Shown: positions 17,160 through 26,440 of the stretch, in pieces
Layout: the number at the start of each line of letters is the position of its first letter
Position numbering within the stretch: position 1 is the stretch's first letter
Source: Butyrivibrio sp. MC2021
GTDB lineage: Bacteria > Bacillota > Clostridia > Lachnospirales > Lachnospiraceae
Assembly: GCF_000621605.1 (NCBI RefSeq)
Contig: NZ_JHXX01000001.1
Coordinates: 992,001 to 1,056,000, forward strand
Length of the DNA: 64,000 nt
Direction: 5' to 3'
The notes under the pieces: model-generated
The model's input: only the letters and a program-made list of their open reading frames with translations
Database searches by the model: none
What the model was told of the DNA's origin: nothing
Made by a program: the position numbers and the translations under genes

Positions 17160-19472
17160 TCAGTTGAGGTGCCAGATATCTCTGTTGTATTCGTTTATAG
17201 TTCTGTCTGATGAGAAGAAGCCAGCCTTAGCAATGTTTGTAAGCATCATCTTCTTCCACTTATTTCTGTCTTCGTAGTCAGCGAAGATCTCATCCTTCTT
17301 GGCGATGTAACTCTCAAGGTCCAGAAGAGTCATGAACCAGTCCTTATTAAGGAGCTCATCATGAAGTCTCTTGAGGTTCTCCTTGTGGCCTACCTTAAGG
17401 CACTGCTTGCTTACGATGAAGTCTACTGCTTCCTTGATCACCTTGCTCTTCTTGTAGTAATCCTTGGAAACGTAATCGGCCTTCTTGTAGTGCTCGATAA
17501 CTTCGTCTGCACTTACACCGAAGATGTAAATGTTGTCATCGCCTACAAGCTCGTGGATCTCTACATTAGCACCATCGTCTGTTCCGAGGGTTACAGCGCC
17601 GTTAAGCATGAACTTCATATTACCGGTTCCGGAAGCTTCCTTGGAGGCGAGAGATATCTGCTCTGATACATCGCAGGCAGGGATAAGTCTCTCAGCATAG
17701 CTTACATTGTAGTTCTCTACCATAACTACCTTCATGTACTGGTTAACATCAGGATCGTTGTTGATGATCTCCTGAAGAACAAGAAGAAGGTGGATGATGT
17801 CTCTTGCAATTACATAGGCAGGAGCAGCCTTGGCACCAAAGATGAAGGTAAGAGGTCTTGAAGGCTTCTTGCCGCCCTTGATCTCAAGGTATTTATGGAT
17901 GATGTAAAGAGCGTTCATCTGCTGTCTCTTGTACTCGTGAAGTCTCTTTACCTGAATGTCAAAAATGGAATCGGGGTCAACCTCAACTCCCTCGTGCTCC
18001 TTAAGGTAAGCAACCAGTTCTTCCTTTTTGCCTCTCTTGATGGCTTCAAGCTTATCAAGAACTTCCTGATCATCTATGTGGTCAAGGAGCTTCTCAAGCT
18101 TGTTGGCATCCTTCTTAAAGCCGTCGCCGATGGTCTCTGACAGGAAATCTGCCAGCGGATGGTTACAGGAAAGAAGCCATCTGCGGAAGGTGATACCATT
18201 GGTCTTGTTGTTGAACTTCTCGGGATAAAGCTTGTAGAAGTCATGAAGCTCACTGTTCTTAAGGATCTCAGTGTGGATAGCTGCAACACCGTTGATGGAG
18301 AAGCCGTAGTGGATATCGATGAAGGCCATGTGTACCTTCTTCTGCTTGTCGATGATCCAAACCTTGGAATTTCTCTTATACTTGTCGCGGATTCTCTTAT
18401 CAAGCTCCTTGATGTAAGGAACAAGCTGAGGAACAACCTTCTCAAGATACTCAAGAGGCCAGGTCTCAAGGGCCTCTGCCAGGATTGTGTGGTTGGTGTA
18501 TGCGCAGGTCTTGCTTACAACGTTGATGGCCTCGTCAATATTGAAGGCCTTCTCCTCAACCAGGATCCTGATAAGCTCAGGAATGATCATGGTAGGATGT
18601 GTGTCATTGATCTGGATAACCGCGTGGTTATGAAGCTCGTGAAGGTCGTACTGACGCTCCTTCTGCTCTCTTAAGATAAGCTGAGCCGCATTGGAAACCA
18701 GGAAATACTCCTGGTAGATTCTAAGGAGATTGCCTGCTTCATCAGAGTCATCCGGATAAAGGAAAAGTGTCAGGTTCTTATCTATCTTGGTCTTATCGAA
18801 GTCAATGCCCTTCTTAACAAGGCTCTCATCGATGGATTCGATATCAAAAAGGCGAAGCTTGTTAACACCGGTGTCATAGCCTACGATGTTCATGTTGTAA
18901 AGGCGGGATACGACCTTCTTGTCACCGAAGCAAACATCAAAGGTAGTATCTGTCTTCTCAAGCCAGGACTGCTCTTCGATCCAGTCGTTCTTCTCTGCAT
19001 TCTGAAGATGATCCTTGAACACCTGCTTGAAAAGTCCGAAGTGATAGTTAAGACCGATACCCTCTCCGGCAAGACCAAGAGTTGCGATGGAATCAAGGAA
19101 GCATGCTGCAAGTCTTCCAAGACCGCCGTTACCAAGAGATGGCTCGGGCTCGCACTCCTCGATCTGAGCCAGGGACTTGCCGTTCTTCTCAAGAATGGCC
19201 TTAACCCTGTCATATACTCTTAAATTTATAAGGTTATTGGAAAGAAGCTTTCCAATAAGGAATTCCATTGAAATATAGTAAACCTTCTTCTCCCCGTTAT
19301 ATACTTCCGCAACATCCATAAGGCGTGTTGTCATTTCAAGAAGTACAAAATAAGTCTCGCGGTCTGTAAGTTCCTTAAGGTCCTTGCCAAACTTCTCATT
19401 GGCAAGCTGTTCAAGCTGTTCTTCAAGATTAAGAACCAGTACGTCTCGCTGCATGTTAGTGTGCTTTGACAT
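17160..19472 (-). CDS. glgP: Glycogen/starch/alpha-glucan phosphorylase
   Basis: Releases glucose-1-phosphate from alpha-1,4-glucans with pyridoxal phosphate. The 770 residues match the family from the N terminus ([20 protein letters not shown]). They continue through [28 protein letters not shown]-like [15 protein letters not shown] and [17 protein letters not shown]. The PLP-lysine region is [25 protein letters not shown] precedes the ATG. It lies downstream of a LacI-family gene in the same direction. The 115-base spacer carries two copies of the operator GGAAAACGTTTTC, so it is very probably controlled by that LacI protein. It is followed by a hairpin terminator and stands as a single gene. 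Confidence 0.96.
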   Translation of the reverse strand: MSKHTNMQRDVLVLNLEEQLEQLANEKFGKDLKELTDRETYFVLLEMTTRLMDVAEVYNGEKKVYYISMEFLIGKLLSNNLINLRVYDRVKAILEKNGKSLAQIEECEPEPSLGNGGLGRLAACFLDSIATLGLAGEGIGLNYHFGLFKQVFKDHLQNAEKNDWIEEQSWLEKTDTTFDVCFGDKKVVSRLYNMNIVGYDTGVNKLRLFDIESIDESLVKKGIDFDKTKIDKNLTLFLYPDDSDEAGNLLRIYQEYFLVSNAAQLILREQKERQYDLHELHNHAVIQINDTHPTMIIPELIRILVEEKAFNIDEAINVVSKTCAYTNHTILAEALETWPLEYLEKVVPQLVPYIKELDKRIRDKYKRNSKVWIIDKQKKVHMAFIDIHYGFSINGVAAIHTEILKNSELHDFYKLYPEKFNNKTNGITFRRWLLSCNHPLADFLSETIGDGFKKDANKLEKLLDHIDDQEVLDKLEAIKRGKKEELVAYLKEHEGVEVDPDSIFDIQVKRLHEYKRQQMNALYIIHKYLEIKGGKKPSRPLTFIFGAKAAPAYVIARDIIHLLLVLQEIINNDPDVNQYMKVVMVENYNVSYAERLIPACDVSEQISLASKEASGTGNMKFMLNGAVTLGTDDGANVEIHELVGDDNIYIFGVSADEVIEHYKKADYVSKDYYKKSKVIKEAVDFIVSKQCLKVGHKENLKRLHDELLNKDWFMTLLDLESYIAKKDEIFADYEDRNKWKKMMLTNIAKAGFFSSDRTINEYNRDIWHLN

Positions 19473-19507
19473 TTTCTTTCTCCTCTCGCTATTAAAACAG
19501 TTTTACT

Positions 19508-19561
19508 GGAAAACGTTTTCTTTAATCGATATACCTACTCTACCATAGGAAAACGTTTTCC
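19508..19561. promoter_or_regulatory. Two LacI-type operators upstream of glgP
   Basis: Palindromes GAAAACGTTTTC at 19509-19520 and GGAAAACGTTTTCC at 19548-19561, centred 40 bases apart (about four helical turns), lie between the lacI-type gene and glgP. Central CG palindromes of this form are typical LacI/GalR-family operators. A third copy precedes the regulator gene itself. Confidence 0.88.
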
Positions 19562-19587
19562 GCAAGTTCTTTTTCAACAAACTCCAT

Positions 19588-20577
19588 TTAACGGATAATA
19601 TCCTCGTATTTAATTCTTACAAGAGTATGGGGAATGACCACTTTTCTGCCCTTCTCCCCGCTCATGAGTCTGTCCAGCTCCACAAGAGCTTCCTCTGAAA
19701 TCTTCACAAAGTCCTGTTTCACCGTATTCATCTGTTTGCCTGCATAGCCCATAAGAAGGATTCCGTCAAAACCACATACAGGTCTGAAGATATCCATATC
19801 TATGAGGGCTTTCATGGCACCGATGGCCATAAGGTCTGAGGCACAGACAACACAGCTGGCGTTCTTGGCGAATTTCATGGTGATCTCTCTTGCCTTAAGC
19901 TCGGAAAAGCCGCCATTTCTTACGGTGAGCTTGAGCTTTTTCTCGGTGCAGAGCTTCTTGATGCCCGCAAGCCTCTCTGCGGTGACATAGCCATTCTCCT
20001 CTCCGGCGATATAAAGGACCTTCTTACATTTGTTTTCCGTAACGGTCTTCTTGGCTACGTCATACTGGGCTTTTTCCTGGTCTACACTGACTGAGGAAGT
20101 GGTGTCATTCACCATGGGGGCGTCGATGACCACCATCTTGAAACGTCCGCTGTCAATGAGCTTATGGAGGACCTTGTCCTTGGTGGTAAGCCCGTAGACA
20201 ATGATGCCCTTAATGCCCTGGGAGGCAAAATAGCTGGTGACCTCCTCAAGGTTCATGTCCTCTATCATGGAGGTAAAAACTGTGATGACATCCAGCTGCA
20301 TCTCTTTGGCCCTGTGAACGGCTCCGGAGATGTACTGCATTCCGATCTCATCACTGGCCTGAGTCTCAAGATTAAGCTTGATAAGAAGCGCAACTCTTCC
20401 TGTTTTCTTGGAAGACAGGGTCGCTGCCACAGCATTGGGCACAAAACCAAGTCTTTCCACCACATCATTTACTTTTTTCCTGGTGGCTTCACTTACATTT
20501 GGATAATTGTTCAGTACCTTGGAAACCGTGGAGATGGCAACTCCGGCTTCTTTGGCAACATCTTTAATGGAAACCAT
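19588..20577 (-). CDS. LacI-family transcriptional regulator, probably of glgP
   Basis: A 329-residue repressor with the N-terminal LacI helix-turn-helix (SIKDVAKEAGVAISTVSKVL, about 3-22) and hinge (NAVAATLSSKKTGRVALL). A periplasmic-binding-like effector domain follows, with VVCASDLMAIGAMKAL near the end. AGGAG precedes the ATG. A copy of the same operator found before glgP lies at 20605-20618, 27 bases upstream of its own start, so it probably represses itself and glgP, responding to a sugar or glucan breakdown product. The effector is not known. It is closer to the MalR/CcpA-like branch by the operator form, but I do not claim it is CcpA. Confidence 0.9.
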   Translation of the reverse strand: MVSIKDVAKEAGVAISTVSKVLNNYPNVSEATRKKVNDVVERLGFVPNAVAATLSSKKTGRVALLIKLNLETQASDEIGMQYISGAVHRAKEMQLDVITVFTSMIEDMNLEEVTSYFASQGIKGIIVYGLTTKDKVLHKLIDSGRFKMVVIDAPMVNDTTSSVSVDQEKAQYDVAKKTVTENKCKKVLYIAGEENGYVTAERLAGIKKLCTEKKLKLTVRNGGFSELKAREITMKFAKNASCVVCASDLMAIGAMKALIDMDIFRPVCGFDGILLMGYAGKQMNTVKQDFVKISEEALVELDRLMSGEKGRKVVIPHTLVRIKYEDIIR

Positions 20578-20604
20578 TTATTCTCCTTTTTCGTTCAAAA
20601 ATGT

Positions 20605-20618
20605 GGAAATCGTTTTCC
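20605..20618. promoter_or_regulatory. LacI-type operator upstream of the lacI-type gene
   Basis: GGAAATCGTTTTCC differs by one base from the perfect palindrome before glgP. Its place just upstream of the regulator start points to autoregulation. Confidence 0.82.
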
Positions 20619-20681
20619 CACAGATACTATAACTATAAAATCTATGGCGTTCTTTGTCCACTTAATATTTTATTAACCATA

Positions 20682-20717
20682 GAAAAAGGACAGCCCTGAA
20701 AGCCAGAGCTGTCCTAG
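20682..20717 (-). terminator. Terminator of the SGNH lipoprotein gene
   Basis: AGGACAGC (20687-20694) pairs with GCTGTCCT (20708-20715), with a T-run on the minus strand, 21 bases after the stop codon. Confidence 0.85.
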
Positions 20718-20738
20718 ATTTTCGAGTTTCCGATGTTT

Positions 20739-21635
20739 TTATAAAGAGTTCATTATATAGTTCCAGATTCCGTTATTTTCTTTGGGGCTGTAATGGATTC
20801 CATCTGAATCAATCTGCAGATTGGAATAAACATAGGAGTACATATCAATGACCTTCACTCCGTGATCTGCTGCCCAGGCGCCGATCTGCTGATTAAAGCT
20901 CACCATGCTGTCATTCTGATAAAATGGGCTGTCCCCCTCATCAAGCCACTCGCTCTGGGTGGGGCCAACATTACAGATCACAAGGTTTATTCCCCTGGAA
21001 ATAAGTCCCTCATAGGCTGCCTTATAACTTTCAATATTCCTGTGATCGTTGCAGCCAAGCCAGGTGATCACCGTATCATACTGTCCGTCATAGCGATTCA
21101 AAAGCTCTGTCATATAGTCATAGCCCTTGCAGTTCTCTGCAAAAACTCTTGCATTTCCTACATTCAGATCATAGATTTCATAAGCTTCTCCGTTAAAAAT
21201 ATCAACGGTCCTGGAATCACCGATGAAGATTATCCTGCCATAGTCCTTCTTTTCCTCCACCGGAGGTGCAGTTGTTTCTTCCACCACAGGAGCGATGCTT
21301 GATGCTTCACTGCTGCTCTCCGCTTTGGGAGCTTCCGGGGCTGCGGTTGATGCTTCCGCTGCGGCGGGCTGTTCTTTTGAAGATGCTGTTTCCGCCTTCG
21401 AAGTAGCCGTAGATGCCTCCGAAGCAGCTGATGATGCCTCTATGGCAGATTCCTCTTTGGAAGCTTCCAAAGGCTCTGTTGTGATCTCTTTAGTAGCTTC
21501 TACAACACTCTCTTCTGCTTCCGGAACGGAATAAGCTGAGCTTGCCTCCACAGAAACTTCGCTCTCCGCATTCTTGCCACATCCTGTAAGTATAGCCAAT
21601 GAAAGAATCAGGGCTGCTACAAATCTTTTTTTCAT
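20739..21635 (-). CDS. SGNH/GDSL-type hydrolase lipoprotein
   Basis: A 298-residue secreted lipoprotein. The signal peptide MKKRFVAALILSLAILTGC ends in a lipobox (LTGC). Next comes a low-complexity Ala/Ser/Glu-rich linker (about 20-125), then an SGNH hydrolase domain. That domain shows FIGDSRTVDIF (block I Ser), the block III-like WLGCNDHR and the Asp-His pair in DSDGIHYSPKENNGIW. Such enzymes deacylate surface carbohydrate or peptidoglycan. The in-frame TTG 12 bases further upstream is not used, because GGAGA precedes ATG 21635. It lies 14 bases beyond the stop of the AGCS symporter gene and so is probably in one operon with it. The substrate is unknown. Confidence 0.85.
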   Translation of the reverse strand: MKKRFVAALILSLAILTGCGKNAESEVSVEASSAYSVPEAEESVVEATKEITTEPLEASKEESAIEASSAASEASTATSKAETASSKEQPAAAEASTAAPEAPKAESSSEASSIAPVVEETTAPPVEEKKDYGRIIFIGDSRTVDIFNGEAYEIYDLNVGNARVFAENCKGYDYMTELLNRYDGQYDTVITWLGCNDHRNIESYKAAYEGLISRGINLVICNVGPTQSEWLDEGDSPFYQNDSMVSFNQQIGAWAADHGVKVIDMYSYVYSNLQIDSDGIHYSPKENNGIWNYIMNSL

Positions 21636-21649
21636 AAAAATCTCCAAAT

Positions 21650-23185
21650 TTACTTATTTCCTGCTTTTTTATCCCAGACCTCCAGATCCGTTCCTACAAC
21701 TCGGGAGGTAAAAGGTGTACCATCGTTCTTCTCAAAATGCTCCCGGGCCAGCCTTACATATTTAAAACCAATGTACAAAAGAGGAATGTTGCAGTAAGCG
21801 ATAAGAATATTGGCAAAATCTGACAGATCCCAGAGGGCTCCCAGATCCATTCCAACTATGGAAGTAAGCATTCCAAAGCAGATAACTGCAATATCGATAA
21901 CACGGATCACATTGATAAATGCCGCATTCTTACTGATCCTGTTTGCACAGATCTCGGAAAATGACATGAATCCGAGAAGGCAGGTAAAGGCAAAAAGTCC
22001 GAAGCAAAGGGATACCAGCAGTGTCACTACACTGTTAAAAGCGGTTCCCGGTGTGAGCTCCGAAACAGAAGCCAGGTACTTGGGAAGCTTGCCAAGTTCA
22101 AACCAGGCATCCGCTGAATCGGTCAACCACACTCTTCCCATGATAACAACAAATCCTGTAAGTGTACAGATAACAATTGTATCAAGAAAAACTCCAACCG
22201 CCTGAACGCAGCCCTGATCGCAGGGATGAGCGGCATCAGAGGCCGCTGCGGGCATGGTAATGGTTCCCTGTCCTGCTTCGTTGGACATAAGGCCTCTCTT
22301 AACGCCCTGCATGAGAGCAACACCAAAGGCTCCGCCGAATACAGCTTCAGGCTTGAAGGCCTCTGTAAATACCGCATAGAAGAACCATGGAATACGGGTA
22401 AAATTGATAAGTATAAGAACCAGTACGGTTAACACATAGACAATGGCCATGATGGGAACCAGTACATCCGTTACCTTTGAGATTTTTTTAGTTCCTCCAA
22501 AGGATACGGCTACAGTTGCAATGATAACAATGGCAAAGCCGATCCAGTATACCGCATGGGTTGTGGGAAGCTCTGTTCCGCTGACAATGCTGGCGATCTG
22601 TCCCATGGCTGAAACAGTATTAAAGCCCTGGGCAGGGAAACAGAGGATCGCATAGATGATATACATAAGTGACAAAACTACGCCCACCACAGCTGAGTTT
22701 TTAAGAAGTCGTCTTCCGTAGAAGGACATACCTCCGATATATTCGCCGTTCTTTTCCTCTTTGAATATCTGGGAAAGAGTGGATTCCACAAAAGCGGTAG
22801 CCATGCCGAAGAAGGCTGAAACCCACATCCAGAGAAGGGCGCCGGGTCCGCCTACAGAAACAGCACCGGTAACTCCGAGAATGTTTCCGGGGCCTACTCT
22901 CATGGCTGTTGATAAAAAGAATGCTGCCAAAGGAGAAATTCCTGTCTTGGCCTTGCTGTTCTTGAGAACCTCGATGCCGTGCCTGAATTTACGAACCTGA
23001 ATGAAATTCAGTCTGATGGTGAAGTAGATTCCTGAACCTATCAGCAAAATAATTGCCAATGTAAAATTCCCCAGGATTGGTATATTGGCATACCACTCGA
23101 AATTCGTCGGAAAGTCCCAAAAAAGGTCCGACACTACCTGAATCCTCCCACATACTGCCTGTATAAAACTTAGCAATCCTTCCAT
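21650..23185 (-). CDS. Alanine/glycine:cation (AGCS) symporter
   Basis: A 511-residue multispanning Na+/H+-coupled amino-acid importer of the AGCS family. Family landmarks are RVGPGNILGVTGAVSVGGPG and KRGLMSNEAGQGTITMPAAA. The frame is open for another 45 codons upstream, but ATG 23185 has GGGAGGG at a good distance and begins with the expected hydrophobic N terminus. In the usual substrate motif GTGNI the Thr is Pro (GPGNI), unlike the second AGCS gene at 62.2 kb, so substrate range may differ. It is the first gene of a pair with the SGNH lipoprotein. Confidence 0.92.
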   Translation of the reverse strand: MEGLLSFIQAVCGRIQVVSDLFWDFPTNFEWYANIPILGNFTLAIILLIGSGIYFTIRLNFIQVRKFRHGIEVLKNSKAKTGISPLAAFFLSTAMRVGPGNILGVTGAVSVGGPGALLWMWVSAFFGMATAFVESTLSQIFKEEKNGEYIGGMSFYGRRLLKNSAVVGVVLSLMYIIYAILCFPAQGFNTVSAMGQIASIVSGTELPTTHAVYWIGFAIVIIATVAVSFGGTKKISKVTDVLVPIMAIVYVLTVLVLILINFTRIPWFFYAVFTEAFKPEAVFGGAFGVALMQGVKRGLMSNEAGQGTITMPAAASDAAHPCDQGCVQAVGVFLDTIVICTLTGFVVIMGRVWLTDSADAWFELGKLPKYLASVSELTPGTAFNSVVTLLVSLCFGLFAFTCLLGFMSFSEICANRISKNAAFINVIRVIDIAVICFGMLTSIVGMDLGALWDLSDFANILIAYCNIPLLYIGFKYVRLAREHFEKNDGTPFTSRVVGTDLEVWDKKAGNK

Positions 23186-23330
23186 ACTTTTCCCTCCCTT
23201 TTCTTTGGTCGATAACTCCGCAGTTTTCCTTAGTTTCATTATACGCTTTGTGTACGGAAAATCGTGCGGAATTGATGCGATGAGGTATGGAAAATATGGC
23301 AGATCATAGCTGTATGGCAATAATGGACAG

Positions 23331-23360
23331 AAAAAAGGGAATCCATTTCCGGATTCCCTT
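23331..23360 (-). terminator. Terminator of the repeat-protein gene
   Basis: AAGGGAATCC pairs with GGATTCCCTT around a 6-base loop, with six Ts on the minus strand, 17 bases after the stop at 23377. Confidence 0.88.
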
Positions 23361-23376
23361 GAATTTTTATATTAAA

Positions 23377-25191
23377 TTATCTTGCAACTGCCTTAGAGCC
23401 TTTATGTCTTACGATCTGTGCTCCGCCGCCGGATTTGATGGTATCCTTGACAAAGTCATTCAGGATCTCTTTGTAATCTGTCTTACCGTCCTTATCGAAA
23501 TCTCCTTCAAGAGCCTCGAACTCATCATCTTCATAGCAGATAGCCATGCAGTTGCCATCTTCATGCTTAAGTATGAGGGTAGTCTTTGCTCCCAGGATAA
23601 CCTTGGTATATTCGTAGTCCTCGGACTCCAGGAATCCTTCTATATCTGCAACGGCACCGGAAAGCGCATCTGCTGCCAGAGCCATCTCAAACTCGGAAGG
23701 CATCTGATCGGCATCATCCATAACAGGAGGTTCCTCCAAAGCAGGAATCTCTTCCATAGCAGGGATTTCCTCCACTGCCGGGATTTCTTCCATTGCAGGC
23801 ATCTCTTCCATGGCTGGCATTTCTTCCATGGCTGGCATTTCTTCCATGGCTGGCATTTCTTCAGGAACAGGCTCCGTAAGAGCATCTACTTCCGCATTGA
23901 GCATGGCGTCAAGATTCTCTGCAGGAGTTTCCGGTGCAGGCATTTCCTCAATAACAGGCATCTCAGGCATTGCTGTTTCAGCGGGAGCCGCATCAGCCGC
24001 CATCATGGCTGCTATCATTGCATCAGGATCTGCCGGTACATCCTCTGCCGGAGCTTCCGCAGCTGCAGGAGCTGCATCCGCTGCCATCATTGCCGCGATC
24101 ATCGCATCGGGATCTACAGGAGCTTCTTCCATGGCAGGCGCTTCAGCAGATACTTCCACAGGAATTTCTTCCATGATCGGCATCTCTGCCGGGGCCTCTG
24201 GGGGCACTTCCTCCATAACAGGCATTTCGGCAGGGATATCCATTGGAATATCGACCGGAACTTCCTCCGGTGCAGGGGCATCTCCTGCTGCCATCATTGC
24301 AGCAAGGACAGGGTCTATATCTGCAGGAGCCTCTTCCATAGCAGGCATTTCTGCAGGAGCATCTACCGGTATATCTGCCGGGATGTCGACAGGAATATCT
24401 GCGGGAGCCTCCTCTATGACAGGCATTTCTACCGGAGCATCTGCAGGGATATCTGCCGGGATGTCGACAGGAATATCTGCAGGAATCTCTTCCATAGCAG
24501 GCATTTCTGCAGGAATATCAACAGGAATATCCGCAGGGATATCTGTCGGGATATCCATAGGAATATCAGCCGGAGCTTCCGCAGGAGCCGGCGCATCTCC
24601 TGCTGCCAGCATAGCTGCAAGAACAGGATCTATATCCGGAGGTGCCTCCTCCAATGTGGGCATCTCCGCAGGGATATCTGCAGGGAAATCAGCGGGGATA
24701 TCAGCCGGGGCTTCCGCAGGAGCTTCTCCCGCTGCCATAGCTGCCATCATCTTATCAACATCCGTAGCGGTCTCGGCAGCTGCCATTGCAGCCATCATTG
24801 CATCCACATCCACCGGTGCTTCCGCCGGTGCCTCTTCTGCAGGTGCAGGGATATCTGCCGGAATATCTGCAGGGATATCCGCAGCCGGCATTTCTCCCAC
24901 AGGAGCCTCAGCCGCTGCAGCAGCCATTGCTGCGGCCATAGCGTCAGCGGAAGCCTGTTCCGCGGGACTGGCATCTGCTCCGCCTGCGGCCAGAATATCT
25001 TCAATATTCGGAATATCCATAATAGGTTCAGCAGCCGGTTTTGGAGGTGCCTTGGGCTTAGGTTCCTCCACAGGAGCTGGTGTCGGCTCCGGAGTTCCCT
25101 CTGCCTGCTTCATAGCAGCCAAAAGATCATCCACATTGGCAGTAGAAAGATCCTGACCATTAAGAATATCCTGAGTGCTCATGCCTTCCAT
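23377..25191 (-). CDS. Acidic Pro/Ala/Ile-rich repeat protein with C-terminal EF-hand-like loop
   Basis: I do not recognise this 604-residue protein. About residues 60-490 are low complexity, built on units such as PADIPADIPA, EMPAMEE and DPVLAAMLAAGDAPAPAEAP, strongly acidic and without Cys or aromatic residues. The short N-terminal part has two helix-like DILNG/DDLLAAMKQ segments. The last about 105 residues look folded and contain GDFDKDGKTDYKEI, a full D-x-D-x-D-G-x-x-D-x-x-E calcium loop as in EF hands and dockerins. There is no signal peptide or TM helix, so it is probably cytoplasmic. GGAG precedes the ATG, and a terminator follows. Length will vary between strains because the DNA is repetitive. 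Confidence 0.8.
   Translation of the reverse strand: MEGMSTQDILNGQDLSTANVDDLLAAMKQAEGTPEPTPAPVEEPKPKAPPKPAAEPIMDIPNIEDILAAGGADASPAEQASADAMAAAMAAAAAEAPVGEMPAADIPADIPADIPAPAEEAPAEAPVDVDAMMAAMAAAETATDVDKMMAAMAAGEAPAEAPADIPADFPADIPAEMPTLEEAPPDIDPVLAAMLAAGDAPAPAEAPADIPMDIPTDIPADIPVDIPAEMPAMEEIPADIPVDIPADIPADAPVEMPVIEEAPADIPVDIPADIPVDAPAEMPAMEEAPADIDPVLAAMMAAGDAPAPEEVPVDIPMDIPAEMPVMEEVPPEAPAEMPIMEEIPVEVSAEAPAMEEAPVDPDAMIAAMMAADAAPAAAEAPAEDVPADPDAMIAAMMAADAAPAETAMPEMPVIEEMPAPETPAENLDAMLNAEVDALTEPVPEEMPAMEEMPAMEEMPAMEEMPAMEEIPAVEEIPAMEEIPALEEPPVMDDADQMPSEFEMALAADALSGAVADIEGFLESEDYEYTKVILGAKTTLILKHEDGNCMAICYEDDEFEALEGDFDKDGKTDYKEILNDFVKDTIKSGGGAQIVRHKGSKAVAR
23745..24900 (-). repeat. Tandem degenerate coding repeats (PADI/EMP-type)
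   Basis: The DNA repeats 15-30 base units, such as variants of GGCATTTCTTCCATGGCT (three near-perfect copies at about 23807-23863) and GGAATATCTGCAGG-like units at 24380-24880. They encode the repeat region of the 604-residue protein. The composition also opens long spurious frames on the other strand. Confidence 0.85.
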
Positions 25192-25386
25192 GCTACTTCT
25201 CCTTTCGGTTTATCTCTAAAAATAATATTTTTTCGCACATTTATTAGACCATAAAACGTCTAAATATATTATCCGCTATAAGCATTAGGATTTACAGTAA
25301 ATTTTCTATAAACTATAGGAATATTCTAATAATTTCCCGATTGGGTTATACTATAATCAGACATATTCATCGCTAGGGGGGTATTT

Positions 25387-26412
25387 ATGGGAAGAAATCA
25401 CGAAGTTGTCACATCACATGACCTTTTGGACAGACATGGAGAACTTACAGAGCCCGGCTGGAGCCGAAGCCTTATTCAGCGCTATGACAGAGCCATGATC
25501 AAGGCTCCCAAGTGGCGCATCAAGGAATGGGATTATTACCTTGTGCTCAGCAAGGATTTTGCAGGGGCCTTCACCATCTCAGATGATGGTTATATCGGCC
25601 TTCAATCCGTATCTCTTCTTGTCTTTGGCGACAAGCCCTGGGAGCATACAGAAACAGTTTTAAACGCCTTCCCTCTGGGAAAACTCTCCCTACCTTCAGA
25701 TTCCTCCATGGGAGACACTGTCTATAATGATAAAAGGCTTCAGATGTCCTTTAAGATCGGCGGAGGCAAGCGCCATATCACCTGCTCCTTTGACAACTTT
25801 TATGAAAACAAACCCTTTAAATGCGATATAGTACTGGAGCAGCCCGCCATGGATTCCATGGTCATCGCAACTCCCTGGGATAAGAAGCACGCCTTTTACT
25901 ACAACCAGAAGATAAACACCATGCGGGCCTCAGGCTACATGGAATACGACGGAAAAAGATACGAATTTAACCCCAGAGCCGATTTCGGAACCCTGGACTG
26001 GGGCCGGGGCGTATGGACCTATGACAACACCTGGTACTGGGGCTCCGGAAATACAGATATAGACGGAAACAGCTTTGGATTTAATATAGGATACGGCTTT
26101 GGAAACACCACAGCCGCCACTGAGAATGTGCTTTTTTACAATGGAAAGGTCCACAAGCTGAATGACATAACCTTCCACATTCCGTCATCAGGCTACACTG
26201 ATCCCTGGAAGTTCACCTCTTCAGACGGGCGCTTTGAAATGGACTTTGTACCTGTACTGGACAGAGCCGCATGCCTGGATTACAAACTCATTGTCTCCGA
26301 CCAGCATCAGGTCTTCGGAAAGATGACAGGAAAGGCCATTCTGGACGATGGCACAGTTATAGAAGTCAAAGATATGATGTGCTTTGCAGAGAAGGTTCAC
26401 AACAAATACTAA
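25387..26412 (+). CDS. DUF2804 domain-containing protein
   Basis: A 341-residue protein of the DUF2804 family, recognised by LDWGRGVWTYDNTWYWGSG and GFNIGYGFGNTTAATENV. The family is common in Firmicutes and has a lipocalin/AttH-like beta fold; no function is established. There is no signal peptide. GGGGGG precedes the ATG. Upstream, TATACT and TATAAT (25347-25357) could serve as -10 elements. It is convergent with the shikimate-kinase-like gene, with only 28 bases between. Confidence 0.88.
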   Translation: MGRNHEVVTSHDLLDRHGELTEPGWSRSLIQRYDRAMIKAPKWRIKEWDYYLVLSKDFAGAFTISDDGYIGLQSVSLLVFGDKPWEHTETVLNAFPLGKLSLPSDSSMGDTVYNDKRLQMSFKIGGGKRHITCSFDNFYENKPFKCDIVLEQPAMDSMVIATPWDKKHAFYYNQKINTMRASGYMEYDGKRYEFNPRADFGTLDWGRGVWTYDNTWYWGSGNTDIDGNSFGFNIGYGFGNTTAATENVLFYNGKVHKLNDITFHIPSSGYTDPWKFTSSDGRFEMDFVPVLDRAACLDYKLIVSDQHQVFGKMTGKAILDDGTVIEVKDMMCFAEKVHNKY

Positions 26413-26440
26413 GCAAAAATATTGTGAAGTTCTAACTCTG

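Noticed and set aside
17016..17210. 64-codon plus-strand frame before glgP
   Set aside because: It reads through the palindrome arm and the glgP terminator and overlaps the end of glgP antisense; no RBS.
23807..24880. Possible CRISPR array because of spaced short repeats
   Set aside because: The repeats are in-frame, degenerate and coding; there is no constant repeat plus unique spacer pattern.
23287..25254. Open frame of 655 codons on the plus strand opposite the repeat protein (and another of 448 codons at 23810-25156)
   Set aside because: It mirrors the repetitive composition of the minus-strand gene, which has a proper RBS, start and terminator. The plus-strand products are His/Arg/Cys-rich or Gly/Ser/Ile repeats with no recognisable domain.
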